Origin: CAVXDY01 sp963721335
GTDB lineage: Bacteria; Actinomycetota; Thermoleophilia; Miltoncostaeales; Miltoncostaeaceae
Direction: 5' to 3'
Length of the DNA stretch: 64,000 bases
Assembly (NCBI GenBank): GCA_963721335.1
Contig: CAVRIV010000002.1
Location: forward strand, 62,001-126,000
Made by a program: the position numbers and the translations under genes. The number at the start of each line of letters is the position of its first letter. Position 1 is the stretch's first letter. Below are positions 33,420-42,150 of this stretch, in pieces. Under the pieces are notes generated by a model. That model was not told the DNA's origin. It saw only the letters and a list, made by a program, of their open reading frames with translations, and ran no database searches.

Positions 33420-34745
33420 GTGGCCCTGGACGTCCAACAGACGACCTCGAGCGCCGCGGAGACGGTGTTCGTGAACCGCTTCTGCGACGGGATCATCGGA
33501 CCGAGCGCGGAGGTGATCGGCACGGTCCGGGACGGCGGTCACATCGTCGCGAACACCGCGCCGGGGTGCTGGGGGCCGATGATCACGCCCGCCATCAAGG
33601 GCGGCCACGAGGTCACGCTCCCGGTCGCCGTCGAGGGCGCCGAGGTCGGCGACGCGATCGTCATCCGGATCCGGGACATCACCGTGACCTCCCTTGCGAC
33701 CGCGTCCGGCAACGACACGTTCGTGGAGGGCCGCTTCAACGGCGACCCCTACTGCGCCAAGGTCTGTCCGGGGTGCGGGACCCCGGATGAGGCCACGGTC
33801 GTCGAGGGCATCGGCCCGGACTGCGTGCGATGCGCGGTCTGCGGCGCCGCGGCCGCCCCGTTCGCGTTCACCAACGGCTACACCATCGCCTTCGACGAGG
33901 CGCGCGGCCTGGGCGTGACCGTCGACCGGGAGCAGGCCGAGGGGTTCGCCCACGACGCCGCCCACGCCGCCGCGCTGCCCGAGGCGTCCATCCAGAACCC
34001 GATCCTCCTCTTCGCCCCCCACGATCTGGTCGGCGTCGTCGCCCGCCTGCGCCCGTTCATGGGCCAGCTCGGGACGATGCCGGGCGTCGACATGCCCGAC
34101 TCCCACAACGCCGGCGACTTCGGCTCGTTCCTGCTCGGGGCCCCCCACGCCCGGGCGCTCACGCCCGAGCAGCTCGCGCTGCGCTCGGACGGCCACATGG
34201 ACATCGACGCCGTGCGCCCCGGCGCGATCCTCGTCTGCCCGGTCAGGGTCCCGGGCGGCGGGGTCTACCTCGGCGACATGCACGCCCTGCAGGGCGACGG
34301 CGAGATCGCCGGCCACACCTGCGACGTCTCCGGCACCGTCACGCTCCAGGTGCACCTCCTGAAGGGCCTGGCGCTCGACGGGCCCGTCCTGCTGCCGGTG
34401 CCGGAGGACCTCCCGTTCCTCGCCCGGCCGCTCTCGGCCTCGGAGCGGGCCCAGGCCGCGGCGCTCGCCGCGCGCCACGGGGTCGGGGAGATCGAGGACT
34501 CGCTGCCGATCTCGGTGGTGGGCACCGGGCCCGACCTCAACTCGGCGACCGACAACGGGCTCGAGCGCGCCTCCGCGCTGCTCGGCATCTCGGTTCCGGA
34601 GGTCAAGAACCGGGCGACCATCACCGGCGCGATCGAGATCGGGCGCCACCCCGGCGTCGTGCAGGTGACATTCCGGGCTCCGGTCTCCCTGCTGGAGCGC
34701 TCCTCCCTGGCCGGCCTGGCGCGGGAGCAGTACGCGGACGCGTGA
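33420..34745 (+). CDS. Acetamidase/formamidase family protein
   Basis: 441 residues, FmdA/AmdA family, which hydrolyses small amides to ammonia and the acid. Family segments include GHIVANTAPGCWGPMI, PFMGQLGTMPGV, FGSFLLGAPHA and the zinc/active-site stretch VYLGDMHALQGDGEIAGHT. An insertion near 118-145 contains four cysteines in two pairs (CPGCG and CAVCG), a probable zinc ribbon. The GTG follows GGGGG and a short leader. Substrate is unknown, although formamide or acetamide is typical. Confidence 0.85.
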   Translation: MALDVQQTTSSAAETVFVNRFCDGIIGPSAEVIGTVRDGGHIVANTAPGCWGPMITPAIKGGHEVTLPVAVEGAEVGDAIVIRIRDITVTSLATASGNDTFVEGRFNGDPYCAKVCPGCGTPDEATVVEGIGPDCVRCAVCGAAAAPFAFTNGYTIAFDEARGLGVTVDREQAEGFAHDAAHAAALPEASIQNPILLFAPHDLVGVVARLRPFMGQLGTMPGVDMPDSHNAGDFGSFLLGAPHARALTPEQLALRSDGHMDIDAVRPGAILVCPVRVPGGGVYLGDMHALQGDGEIAGHTCDVSGTVTLQVHLLKGLALDGPVLLPVPEDLPFLARPLSASERAQAAALAARHGVGEIEDSLPISVVGTGPDLNSATDNGLERASALLGISVPEVKNRATITGAIEIGRHPGVVQVTFRAPVSLLERSSLAGLAREQYADA

Positions 34746-34752
34746 CCGCGAG

Positions 34753-34784
34753 GGCACCGGGCGCGGTCGGCCGCGCCCGGTGCC
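34753..34784. terminator. Bidirectional terminator hairpin
   Basis: Perfect 14-bp stem (GGCACCGGGCGCGG and complement) closed by TCGG, filling the gap between the convergent amidase and moaD-like genes. Confidence 0.75.
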
Positions 34785-35021
34785 TCAGCCGCCCGCCACG
34801 GGGGCCAGCACCGCCACCTGATCGCCCTCGGCCAGGGGCCGGGCCCCGTCCACGATCGCCCCGTCGATCGACACCGCCAGCCCCGGGATGCCCGACACGC
34901 CCGCCTGGTCGGCGAGGGCCCTCAGCAGGTCGCTCACCCGGGCGCCGTCGGCGAGCTCGATCTGCCGCCGTGGGCCGAGCAGGGCGGCCATCGGGCCGTT
35001 GAGACGAACGCTCACCCTCAT
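34785..35021 (-). CDS. MoaD/ThiS-family sulphur carrier protein
   Basis: 78 residues with a beta-grasp fold and the C-terminal GG (PVAGG) that is adenylated and thiocarboxylated in MoaD/ThiS proteins. Segments VRLNGPMAALL and LLRALADQAGV fit the family. No moaE, moeB or thi gene is near, so the pathway (molybdopterin, thiamine or other sulphur transfer) cannot be assigned. Confidence 0.8.
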   Translation of the reverse strand: MRVSVRLNGPMAALLGPRRQIELADGARVSDLLRALADQAGVSGIPGLAVSIDGAIVDGARPLAEGDQVAVLAPVAGG

Positions 35022-35029
35022 CGAGCCGT

Positions 35030-35059
35030 CTTGTAGCGGTCCCGTGCGGGCGCGGTCAA
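35030..35059 (-). promoter_or_regulatory. Promoter of moaD-like gene
   Basis: TTGACC (35059-35054) and TACAAG (35035-35030) with an 18-bp spacer on the minus strand, the clearest housekeeping-type promoter here. The -10 box ends 8 nt before the ATG. Confidence 0.6.
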
Positions 35060-35133
35060 CGTGGGGTTAGGGTTGGAGCGGGCGCCGGGCGGTCCGGCCG
35101 CGGGTCGTCGGCGCGCCCCGGGGGCCGACGACG

Positions 35134-36768
35134 ATGACGACCGCTGACGTACTCGACCGGGGCCGCGCCTCCTACGCGCGGCGGGCGTGGGCCGACGCCT
35201 TCGCGCAGCTCTCGGCCGCCGACCGCGAGACCCCGCTCGGGCCCGCGGACCTCGAGCGGCTGGCCACGACCGCCTATCTCGTCGGACGGGACGACGAGAG
35301 CGCCCGGCTGTGGGAGCGCGCCCATCACCAGCTCCTGGACCGCGGCGACGCCGAGCGGGCGGCCCGCTGCGCCTTCTGGCTGGCCTTCGGCCTCCTGGGC
35401 GCCGGCGACTTCGCCCGCGGCGGCGGCTGGCTCGCTCGCGCCCGGCGCCTGCTCGACGACGGCCGCAGGGACTGCGTGGAGCAGGGATACCTGCTCTTCC
35501 CGGTCGGCCTGAGCGCGATCCTCGAGGGCGACGTCGCCACCGCGTACGCCACCTTCGCGCAGGCCGCCGGGATCGGCGAGCGCTTCCGCGATCCGGACCT
35601 GGTCACCCTCGCCCGGCACGGCCAGGGACGGGCCCTGATCCGGATGGGGAGGACCGCGGAGGGCATGGCCCTGCTGGACGAGGTCATGGTCGCGGTGACC
35701 GGCGGCGAGGCCTCCCCGATCATCGTGGGCGACGTCTACTGCAGCGTCATCGAGGCGTGCCAGGAGAGCTTCGACCTGCGCCGGGCGCGCTCGTGGACGG
35801 CCGCGCTCGGCGACTGGTGCGCCTCTCAGCCCGACCTCGTCCCGTATCGCGGCCACTGCCTCCTGCACCGCGCCGAGATCATGACCCTCGACGGCGCCTG
35901 GCAGGAGGCCATGGACGAGGCCGTGCAGGCCGGCCGGCGCCTGGCCGCCCGCCCCGGCGCGCCCTCGGTGGGCGCGGCCTTCTACCAGCAGGCCGAGCTG
36001 CACCGCCTGCGCGGCGAGTTCTCGCCGGCCGAGAAGGCGTATCGCGAGGCGAGTCGCGCGGGGCGCGAGCCGCAGCCCGGCCTGGCGCGGCTCCGGCTGG
36101 CCCAGGGCCGCATCGGGGACGCGCAGGCCGCGATCCGCCGCGTCGTCGGCGAGACCCAGGATCACCTGGGCCGCTCGCGCCTGCTCCCCGCGCACGTCGA
36201 GATCATGATCGCCGCGGACGACCTGACGGAGGCGCGCATCGCCGCCGACGAGCTGACGGAGCTCGCGGAGCGCCTGGACGCCCCCCTGCCGCGGGCGGCC
36301 GCGATGCTCGCCGACGGCGCCGTGCTCCTCGCCGAGGATCAGGCCCGAGCCGCCCTCGGCGCCCTGCGCGGCGCCTGGACCGCATGGCAGGAGCTCGGGG
36401 CCCCGTACGAGGCGGCCCGGGCCCGCGTCCTCCTCGGGCTCGCCTGCGCGCAGCTCGGGGACGAGGACTCGGCCGAGATGGAGCTGGACGCCGCGCGGCG
36501 CGTCTTCGAGCGGCTCGGAGCGGCGCCCGACCTCGCCCGGGCGACGGCGCGGTCGCGGGGAGGATCCCCGGCCGCGGGCGGGCTCACCGCCCGCGAGGTG
36601 GAGGTGCTGCGCCTCGTGGCCGCCGGCAAGACCAACCGCCAGGTGGCCGCCGACCTCGTCCTGAGCGAGAAGACCGTGGCCCGCCACCTGAGCAACATCT
36701 TCGCCAAGCTGGGCCTGTCGAGCCGCTCCGCGGCCACGGCGTACGCGTACGAGCACGGCCTCGTGTAG
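35134..36768 (+). CDS. LuxR-type regulator with TPR-like N-terminal domain
   Basis: 544 residues. Residues 1-475 are helical repeats of about 34-40 residues (for example ALLDEVMVAVTGGEASPIIVG and RARVLLGLACAQLGDEDSAE), like the sensor half of LAL-type regulators but without the ATPase. Residues 482-544 are a GerE/LuxR helix-turn-helix: LTAREVEVLRLVAAGKTNRQ, VLSEKTVARHLSNIFAKLGL. It probably controls the hydrolase, methyltransferase and oxidase genes downstream. A TAGGGT box at 35067 may be its -10. Confidence 0.88.
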   Translation: MTTADVLDRGRASYARRAWADAFAQLSAADRETPLGPADLERLATTAYLVGRDDESARLWERAHHQLLDRGDAERAARCAFWLAFGLLGAGDFARGGGWLARARRLLDDGRRDCVEQGYLLFPVGLSAILEGDVATAYATFAQAAGIGERFRDPDLVTLARHGQGRALIRMGRTAEGMALLDEVMVAVTGGEASPIIVGDVYCSVIEACQESFDLRRARSWTAALGDWCASQPDLVPYRGHCLLHRAEIMTLDGAWQEAMDEAVQAGRRLAARPGAPSVGAAFYQQAELHRLRGEFSPAEKAYREASRAGREPQPGLARLRLAQGRIGDAQAAIRRVVGETQDHLGRSRLLPAHVEIMIAADDLTEARIAADELTELAERLDAPLPRAAAMLADGAVLLAEDQARAALGALRGAWTAWQELGAPYEAARARVLLGLACAQLGDEDSAEMELDAARRVFERLGAAPDLARATARSRGGSPAAGGLTAREVEVLRLVAAGKTNRQVAADLVLSEKTVARHLSNIFAKLGLSSRSAATAYAYEHGLV

Positions 36769-36783
36769 GCGGCGGGCCTACAC
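36763..36783 (+). terminator. Inverted repeat spanning the LuxR-gene stop codon
   Basis: GTGTAGGC and its exact complement around GGCGG. The stop TAG lies in the left arm. It may end transcription or be an operator for the next operon. Confidence 0.4.
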
Positions 36784-36900
36784 AGGACTACCCACGCCGA
36801 GCGCCGCCACGGTTGCGCGGTTCGCCCGATGCGCCGGCGGGACACCGCGACCTAGCGTCGAGCCGGAGGTTGCCCCACGGCCTGACGAGGGAGAGCGCGG

Positions 36901-37743
36901 GTGCGGCACGTCACGCAGGACGGGATCGAGCTGTTCTACCGGGAGGAGGGCTCCGGTGAGCCCGTCGTCCTCGTCCACGGGAGCTGGGACGATCACCGGG
37001 ACTGGGACGCCCTGGCGTCGCTGCTGGCCGACCGGCTCCTCGTGGTCCGCCACGACCGCCGGGGACACGGCCGCAGCGACCGGCCGCCGGGCGCGCGGAC
37101 GCGGCGCCAGGACGAGGACGACCTCGCCGGGCTGATCGGCGCCCTCGACCGCGGGCCGGCGCACGTCGTGGGGAATTCCTTCGGGGCCTCGGTCGCCCTC
37201 GGGCTGGCGCGCCGGCGCCCCGAGCTCTTCCGCAGCGTGTGCGTCCACGAGCCGCCGCTCCTCGGAGCCGCCGCGCACGACGCGCGGCTGCGCCCGCTGC
37301 TCGACGAGGTCCGGGGCAGGATCGGCGCGGTGGTCGCGCAGCTCCGGGCGGGGGATCACGAGAGCGGGGCGCGGCGGTTCGTGGACGAGATCGCGCTCGG
37401 GCCCGGCGCGTGGCAGGCGCTCCCCCACGAGGTCCGTCGCCTCGTCGTCGCGAACGCGCCGGGCTTCCTCGGCGACGTCGAGGACCCGGGGTGGGCGGAC
37501 CTCCCGTTCGACCGCCCATCCGATCCGGGCTGCCCCCTGCTGGTGACCTGGGGCAGCGAGAGCCCCGCGTGGCTCCGGGAGGTCGCGTCGCTGGTGAGCG
37601 AGCGGAGTCCCGGCGCGCGCGGGCAGGTGCTCGCGGGCTGCGGACACCTGCCTCACCTGACCCACCCGCCGCAGTACGCAGCGGCGGTCGGAACGTTCAT
37701 CGAGGAGGCGCGACCCCTGATCGGGACGCGCCGCGACGACTGA
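36901..37743 (+). CDS. Alpha/beta hydrolase
   Basis: 280 residues. Oxyanion-region HGSWDDHRDWD, nucleophile elbow GNSFGASVAL, and late His in GCGHLPHLTHP give a complete catalytic set. The opening VTQDGIELFYREEGSGEPVV is typical of small-molecule esterases and lactonases. GTG start with GAGGGAG upstream; a -10 TAGCGT sits at 36853. Ten bases separate it from the methyltransferase gene, so the two form one operon. Confidence 0.85.
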   Translation: MRHVTQDGIELFYREEGSGEPVVLVHGSWDDHRDWDALASLLADRLLVVRHDRRGHGRSDRPPGARTRRQDEDDLAGLIGALDRGPAHVVGNSFGASVALGLARRRPELFRSVCVHEPPLLGAAAHDARLRPLLDEVRGRIGAVVAQLRAGDHESGARRFVDEIALGPGAWQALPHEVRRLVVANAPGFLGDVEDPGWADLPFDRPSDPGCPLLVTWGSESPAWLREVASLVSERSPGARGQVLAGCGHLPHLTHPPQYAAAVGTFIEEARPLIGTRRDD

Positions 37744-37753
37744 GGAGGATCCG

Positions 37754-38584
37754 ATGACCACCCAGGAGAGCACCCAGACCCAGGCCGCGTGGGACGAGAT
37801 CGCCCGCGGCTACGACCGGTTCGTCACACCCACCCACATGTGGCTGGCCAACGAGGCCCTGCGCCGCGCGGGCGTCGGCCCGGCGATGCGGTTCCTGGAC
37901 GTCGCCTGCGGGAGCGGCGCCCTCAGCATCCCCGCGGCCCGCCTCGGCGCCCATGTGACGGGCGCGGACCAGTCCCCCGTCATGATCGAGCGGCTCACCG
38001 CGCGAGCGCGGGCGGAGGGGCTCGCCAACCTGGAGGGCCGCGTCATGGACGGCCACGCCCTCGAGCTCGAGGACGATTCCTTCGACGCGTCCGGGTCGCA
38101 GTTCGGGGTGATGCTCTTCCCCGACCTGCCGCGCGGCCTCAGCGAGCTCGCGCGCGTCACCCGGTGGGGGGGACGCGTCGTCATCGTCGCGTACGGCCCG
38201 CCCAGCGAGGTCGAGTTCATCGGGTTCTTCGTCTCGGCCCTGCACGCCGTCGTCCCGGGCTTCACCGGGATCCCGATGGATCCGCCGCCACTGCCCTTCC
38301 AGGTGGCCGACCCGGAGACGCTCCGCCGCCGGCTCGCCGGCGCCGGGCTCACGGACGTCCGCGTGGAGACGATCACCGAGACGCTGGAGTTCAGCTCCGG
38401 AGACCAGATGTGGGACTGGGTCACCAACAGCAACCCCATCGGGGCGATGCTGGTGGCCGACACGACGCCCGAGCAGGGGGCCCGCGTGCGGGAGGCGCTC
38501 GACGAGATGCTGCGCGAGCGCGCGGGCGGGGACGGTCCGGCCCTGCTCACCAACCCGATCAACATCGGCATCGGCACCGCATGA
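37754..38584 (+). CDS. SAM-dependent methyltransferase
   Basis: 276 residues, class I fold: FLDVACGSGALSIPAARLG (motif I), TGADQSPVMIERL, MDGHALELEDDSFD and LARVTRWGGRVVIVAYGP. The C-terminal half has an inserted lid (PGFTGIPMDPPPLPFQ). ATG with AGGAGG 5 nt upstream. Cotranscribed with the hydrolase. Substrate unknown, although the fold resembles UbiE/arsenite-type or small-molecule methyltransferases. Confidence 0.87.
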   Translation: MTTQESTQTQAAWDEIARGYDRFVTPTHMWLANEALRRAGVGPAMRFLDVACGSGALSIPAARLGAHVTGADQSPVMIERLTARARAEGLANLEGRVMDGHALELEDDSFDASGSQFGVMLFPDLPRGLSELARVTRWGGRVVIVAYGPPSEVEFIGFFVSALHAVVPGFTGIPMDPPPLPFQVADPETLRRRLAGAGLTDVRVETITETLEFSSGDQMWDWVTNSNPIGAMLVADTTPEQGARVREALDEMLRERAGGDGPALLTNPINIGIGTA

Positions 38585-38664
38585 CCGGAGCGGGCCCGTT
38601 TGCCCCCGGAGGCGCCTCGGCGTAGGGTCCGCGGCCGCCGTTCTCCGACCGCAAGCGAGGCCCC

Positions 38665-40038
38665 ATGAGCGCCGCTCCGTCCCGATCCCTCGACCTCGAC
38701 CGCCTGCGCAGGGCTGTCAGCGGCGCGGTCCTCGGGCCCGACGACGGCGAGGCCTGGGACGGGGCCCGCCGGCCGTGGAGCGTCGGCATCGACCAGCACC
38801 CGGCGGCCGTCGTCGAGGTGGCCGGCGCCGACGACGTGGCGGCCGCGATCGGCTTCGCCCGGGAGAACGGCCTGGGCGTCATGGCGCAGCCCACCGGGCA
38901 CGCGGCGACCTGGGATCTCCACGACGTCGTGCTCCTGCGCACCGGGGCGCTGGGATCCGTGGAGGTCGATGCCGGAGGCCGGCTGGCACGCGTCGGCGCC
39001 GGGGTCCGCTGGCGCGACGTACAGGGCGCGGCCGCGGGCGCGGGGCTGACCGGCCTCATCGGAACCGCTCCTCACGTCTGCGTCACGGGCTACCTGCTGG
39101 GCGGTGGGCTCAGCTGGCTGGGGCGCCGCTACGGCCTCGCCGCCAACAGCGTGCGCGCCTTCGAGGTGGTGAGCGCCGACGGGCGCCGCCTGCGGGCCGA
39201 CGCCGACAGCGAGCCGGATCTCTTCTGGGCCCTCAAGGGCGGCGGGGGCAACTACGCCATCGTGACCGGCCTCGAGATCGAGCTCTACCCCGAGGCCGAG
39301 GTCTACGCCGGCAACCTCATCTGGCCGATGGCGCGCTCCGGCGAGGTGCTCCACGCCTGGCGCGAGTGGGTCGAGGGCGTGCCCGACGAGCTCACCTCGC
39401 TGGCCCTGATGATCCGGGTGCCGCCCCTTCCGACGGTGCCCGAGGCGATGCGCGGGCAGGAGCTGGTGGTGGTCGGCGCATGCTTCGCAGGCTCCGAGGC
39501 GGCGGGCGCCGAGCTCCTGGACCCTCTCCGCGCCCTCGGACCGATCATCGACACCTTCGCCGTCATGCCGCCCGCCGGCCTGGGAGCGGTGCACATGGAC
39601 CCCGAGGACCCGGTTCCGAGCATGGGAGCCACCGCCATGCTGCGCGACCTGCCCGCCGAGGCCGTGGACCGGCTGGTCGAGGCCGCCGGCCCCGACTCCG
39701 GGACGGCGCTGCTCTTCACGGAGCTGCGCCACCTGGGCGGCGCCCTCGGGCGCGCGCACCCCGACGAGGGTGCCGCCGGACACCTGGAGGAGGCCTTCCT
39801 GCTCCACGCCCTGGGGATTCCGATGGCGCCCGAGCACCCGGCGGCGATCGCGGCCGGGTGCGAGCGGGTGCGGTCCGCGATGGCGCCCTGGACCACGGAC
39901 CGCACCTTCCTCAACTTCGTCGAGGCGCGCGAGGCGATGGGCAGCTCGTTCCCGCCCGCGGTCCTGACGCGGCTCGCGGACGTGAAGCGGCGCTACGACC
40001 CCACGGGGCTCATCCACTCCAGCCACACGCTGGGCTGA
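38665..40038 (+). CDS. FAD-linked oxidase, berberine-bridge-enzyme type
   Basis: 457 residues. PCMH-type FAD domain (about 45-215) with VMAQPTGHAATW, where the His is in the position of the covalent FAD ligand, and TGYLLGGGLSWLGRRYGLAANS. The C-terminal BBE-like end reads RRYDPTGLIHSSHTLG. The usual Cys of bicovalent members (GxCPxVG) is replaced by GTAPHVCV, so FAD may be attached through His only. Acts on sugars, alcohols or secondary metabolites. A -10 TAGGGT is at 38617. Confidence 0.85.
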   Translation: MSAAPSRSLDLDRLRRAVSGAVLGPDDGEAWDGARRPWSVGIDQHPAAVVEVAGADDVAAAIGFARENGLGVMAQPTGHAATWDLHDVVLLRTGALGSVEVDAGGRLARVGAGVRWRDVQGAAAGAGLTGLIGTAPHVCVTGYLLGGGLSWLGRRYGLAANSVRAFEVVSADGRRLRADADSEPDLFWALKGGGGNYAIVTGLEIELYPEAEVYAGNLIWPMARSGEVLHAWREWVEGVPDELTSLALMIRVPPLPTVPEAMRGQELVVVGACFAGSEAAGAELLDPLRALGPIIDTFAVMPPAGLGAVHMDPEDPVPSMGATAMLRDLPAEAVDRLVEAAGPDSGTALLFTELRHLGGALGRAHPDEGAAGHLEEAFLLHALGIPMAPEHPAAIAAGCERVRSAMAPWTTDRTFLNFVEAREAMGSSFPPAVLTRLADVKRRYDPTGLIHSSHTLG

Positions 40039-40046
40039 GGGTCCGG

Positions 40047-41033
40047 GTGCGCGCCGTACGGTTCGCCGGGTTCGGCGAGCCCGTCGATGTCCTCACCGTC
40101 GAGACGGTGCCCACCCCCGTGGCGGGGGAGGGTGAGGTCGTGCTCCGCATGAGGGCGCGGCCCGTCAACCCCTCCGACCTCTCGATGCTGCGCGGCCGGT
40201 ACGGCCAGCTTCCGCCGCTCCCCGCGACGCCCGGACTGGAGGGCATGGGCGAGGTCGAGTCGCTCGGCGCGGGCGTCGCCTCGGTGGCCGTCGGGCAGCG
40301 GGTGGTGCCCCTCGGCGTCAGCCCGGGGACCTGGGCCGAGCGCATGGTGGTTCCCGCCGCCCGGCTGGTGCCGGTGCCCGACGGCGTCTCCGACGAGGGG
40401 GCCGCCCAGCTGGTCGTCAACCCGCTGACGGCGTGGGTCCTGGTGGTGGACGAGCTCGACCTGGGGCCGGGGGAGTGGCTGCTCCAGAACGCGGCGGGCT
40501 CGACGCTCGGCCGGGTGGTGCTGCAGCTCGCCAAGGCCCGCGGCTTCCGCACGATCAACGTGGTGCGGCGGACCGAGCAGGCCGAGGAGCTCCTCGCCCT
40601 GGGGGCCGACGAGGTCATCGTCAGCGAGCGCGACGACCTGGGTGAGCGCGTGCGGGAGATCACCGGGGGCGAGGGCGCCGCCAAGGCCATCGATGCCGTC
40701 GGCGGCGAGGCCGGCGGGCGGATGGCCGCGGCGCTGGCGCCACGGGGCACGCTCATCACCTACGGCCGCCTGTCGCAGGAGCCGTTCGTCCCGCTCGACA
40801 CGCGCCTTCAGATCTTCGGCGGCACGACCGTCCGCGGGTTCTGGCTCGCGCGCTGGTTCCAGGAGGTCCCGCCGCAGCACGTGGAGCAGACCATCGCCAC
40901 CGTGCTCGGCCTCATGGCCGAGGGGGTCGTGGACCCGCCGGTCGAGGCCCGCTACGACCTCGCCGAGGTCCGCGCGGCCGTCGCCCACGCCGAGCGCCCC
41001 GGGCGGTCCGGGAAGGTGCTTCTGACCGGCTGA
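40047..41033 (+). CDS. MDR-family NAD(P)H-dependent reductase (quinone or enoyl reductase-like)
   Basis: 328 residues. Zinc-independent medium-chain reductase: ARPVNPSDLSMLRGRYG, GLEGMGEVESLGAGV, then a Rossmann region LLQNAAGSTLGRVVLQLAKARG, typical of 2-enoyl thioester reductases (MECR/ETR1), and ERPGRSGKVLLTG at the end. Eight bases after the FAD oxidase gene, so cotranscribed. The pairing with an oxidase, methyltransferase and hydrolase suggests a small catabolic or tailoring pathway. Confidence 0.85.
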   Translation: MRAVRFAGFGEPVDVLTVETVPTPVAGEGEVVLRMRARPVNPSDLSMLRGRYGQLPPLPATPGLEGMGEVESLGAGVASVAVGQRVVPLGVSPGTWAERMVVPAARLVPVPDGVSDEGAAQLVVNPLTAWVLVVDELDLGPGEWLLQNAAGSTLGRVVLQLAKARGFRTINVVRRTEQAEELLALGADEVIVSERDDLGERVREITGGEGAAKAIDAVGGEAGGRMAAALAPRGTLITYGRLSQEPFVPLDTRLQIFGGTTVRGFWLARWFQEVPPQHVEQTIATVLGLMAEGVVDPPVEARYDLAEVRAAVAHAERPGRSGKVLLTG

Positions 41034-41069
41034 CGCGAGCCGCCGCACTCCGCGGCCGTGCGCCTCGCC

Positions 41070-42052
41070 TCAGGCGGGAACGGCCAGGCGATCGGGGTCG
41101 TACAGCTCCGTCCGGTCACGCCCGAGCCCCTTGGCCCGGTAGAGCGCCTGGTCCGCCGCGGCGAGGAGGCGCGAGGGCGTCTCCATCATCGCCGTCAACG
41201 CGGCGACGCCCACGCTCGCCCGGACGGAGATGAGGGTGTCCCCGGCCTCGAAGGGCTCCTCCGCCAGCGCCCATCGCAGCTTGTCGGCGAGCACGACCGC
41301 CGCCCCCGGGGAGGTCTCGGGCAGGAGCAGGATGAACTCCTCGCCGCCGTAGCGCGCGACGACGTCCGAGTCGCGGCAGGTGTCGGCGAGCCGCCGGCCG
41401 GTCTCGCGCAGCACCTGGTCGCCGGCGGCGTGGCCATGGACGTCGTTGACGACCTTGAAGTGATCGAGGTCGAGCAGGATGCAGGAGAGGGGGCGGTCGT
41501 AGCGCTGGGCGAGCGCGACGGCCTGAGCGGCCCGCGAGTCCAGCTCGCGGCGGTTGAGCAGACCCGTCAGCGCGTCGTGGGCGGCCTGATCCGCCAGGCC
41601 GTCCCGCTCCACCTTCGTCCGCAGCGCCGCACGCACGCGCGCCATCACCTCCTCCTGCCGGAGGGGCTTGACGATGAAGTCGACGGCGCCCGCATCGAGG
41701 CCGGTGACGTGGGCCGCCGTGTCGCTGAGCGTCGTGATCAGGATCACGGGCGGGGGAGCGTCGCCGCCGGCCTGGACCGCCCTGCAGACCTCGTAGCCGT
41801 CGAGGCCGGGCATGAGGACGTCGACCAGGAGCAGGTCGGGTGCGCGCTCGCCGGTGAGATGGAGCGCCTCCTCCCCGTCGCGGGCCTCGATGACTCCGTA
41901 GCCCGACTCGACGAGCCATGAGCTCAGGACCGCGCGGGTGAGGCCGTCGTCGTCGGCGACCAGGACGAGGGGGAGCGCGGCGGGGTCGGTGAGTCTGCTG
42001 TCGCCCTCGTCGAGGGCGATCAGCACGAGGGGGAGGGGGCGCCGTCGGGCAT
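41070..42052 (-). CDS. REC-GGDEF diguanylate cyclase A (WspR-like), probable one-base deletion near the start
   Basis: Response regulator that makes c-di-GMP. REC domain with VLVADDDGL and phospho-acceptor LLLVDVLMPGLDG, a short helical linker (RTKVERDGLADQ), and a GGDEF domain with the active site RYGGEEF preceded by an RDSD inhibitory I-site. The ATG at 42052 lies 8 nt after the sigma-28 -10 box, as in its neighbour B. The first residues would read MPDGAPLPL if one C is restored near 42036, matching MVDPDPLPL of B. As given, the frame only opens from GTG 42026. Corrected length 327 residues. Confidence 0.85.
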
Positions 42053-42060
42053 CCCTCGGA

Positions 42061-42089
42061 CTATCGGCCATGGGCCTCCGGAGCTTGAC
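42061..42089 (-). promoter_or_regulatory. Sigma-28 (FliA)-type promoter of diguanylate cyclase A
   Basis: Minus strand: GTCAA (42089-42085), 16 bp, GCCGATAG (42068-42061). The FliA/SigD consensus is TAAA or TCAA, about 15 bp, then GCCGATAA. The start codon follows 8 nt after the -10, so the mRNA is leaderless. Confidence 0.65.
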
Positions 42090-42150
42090 CCGGCGGTCGT
42101 GCGGCCACCGGGGCGCCGTGAGCGCGCCGCGTGGCACCCCGGCCCTGCCC

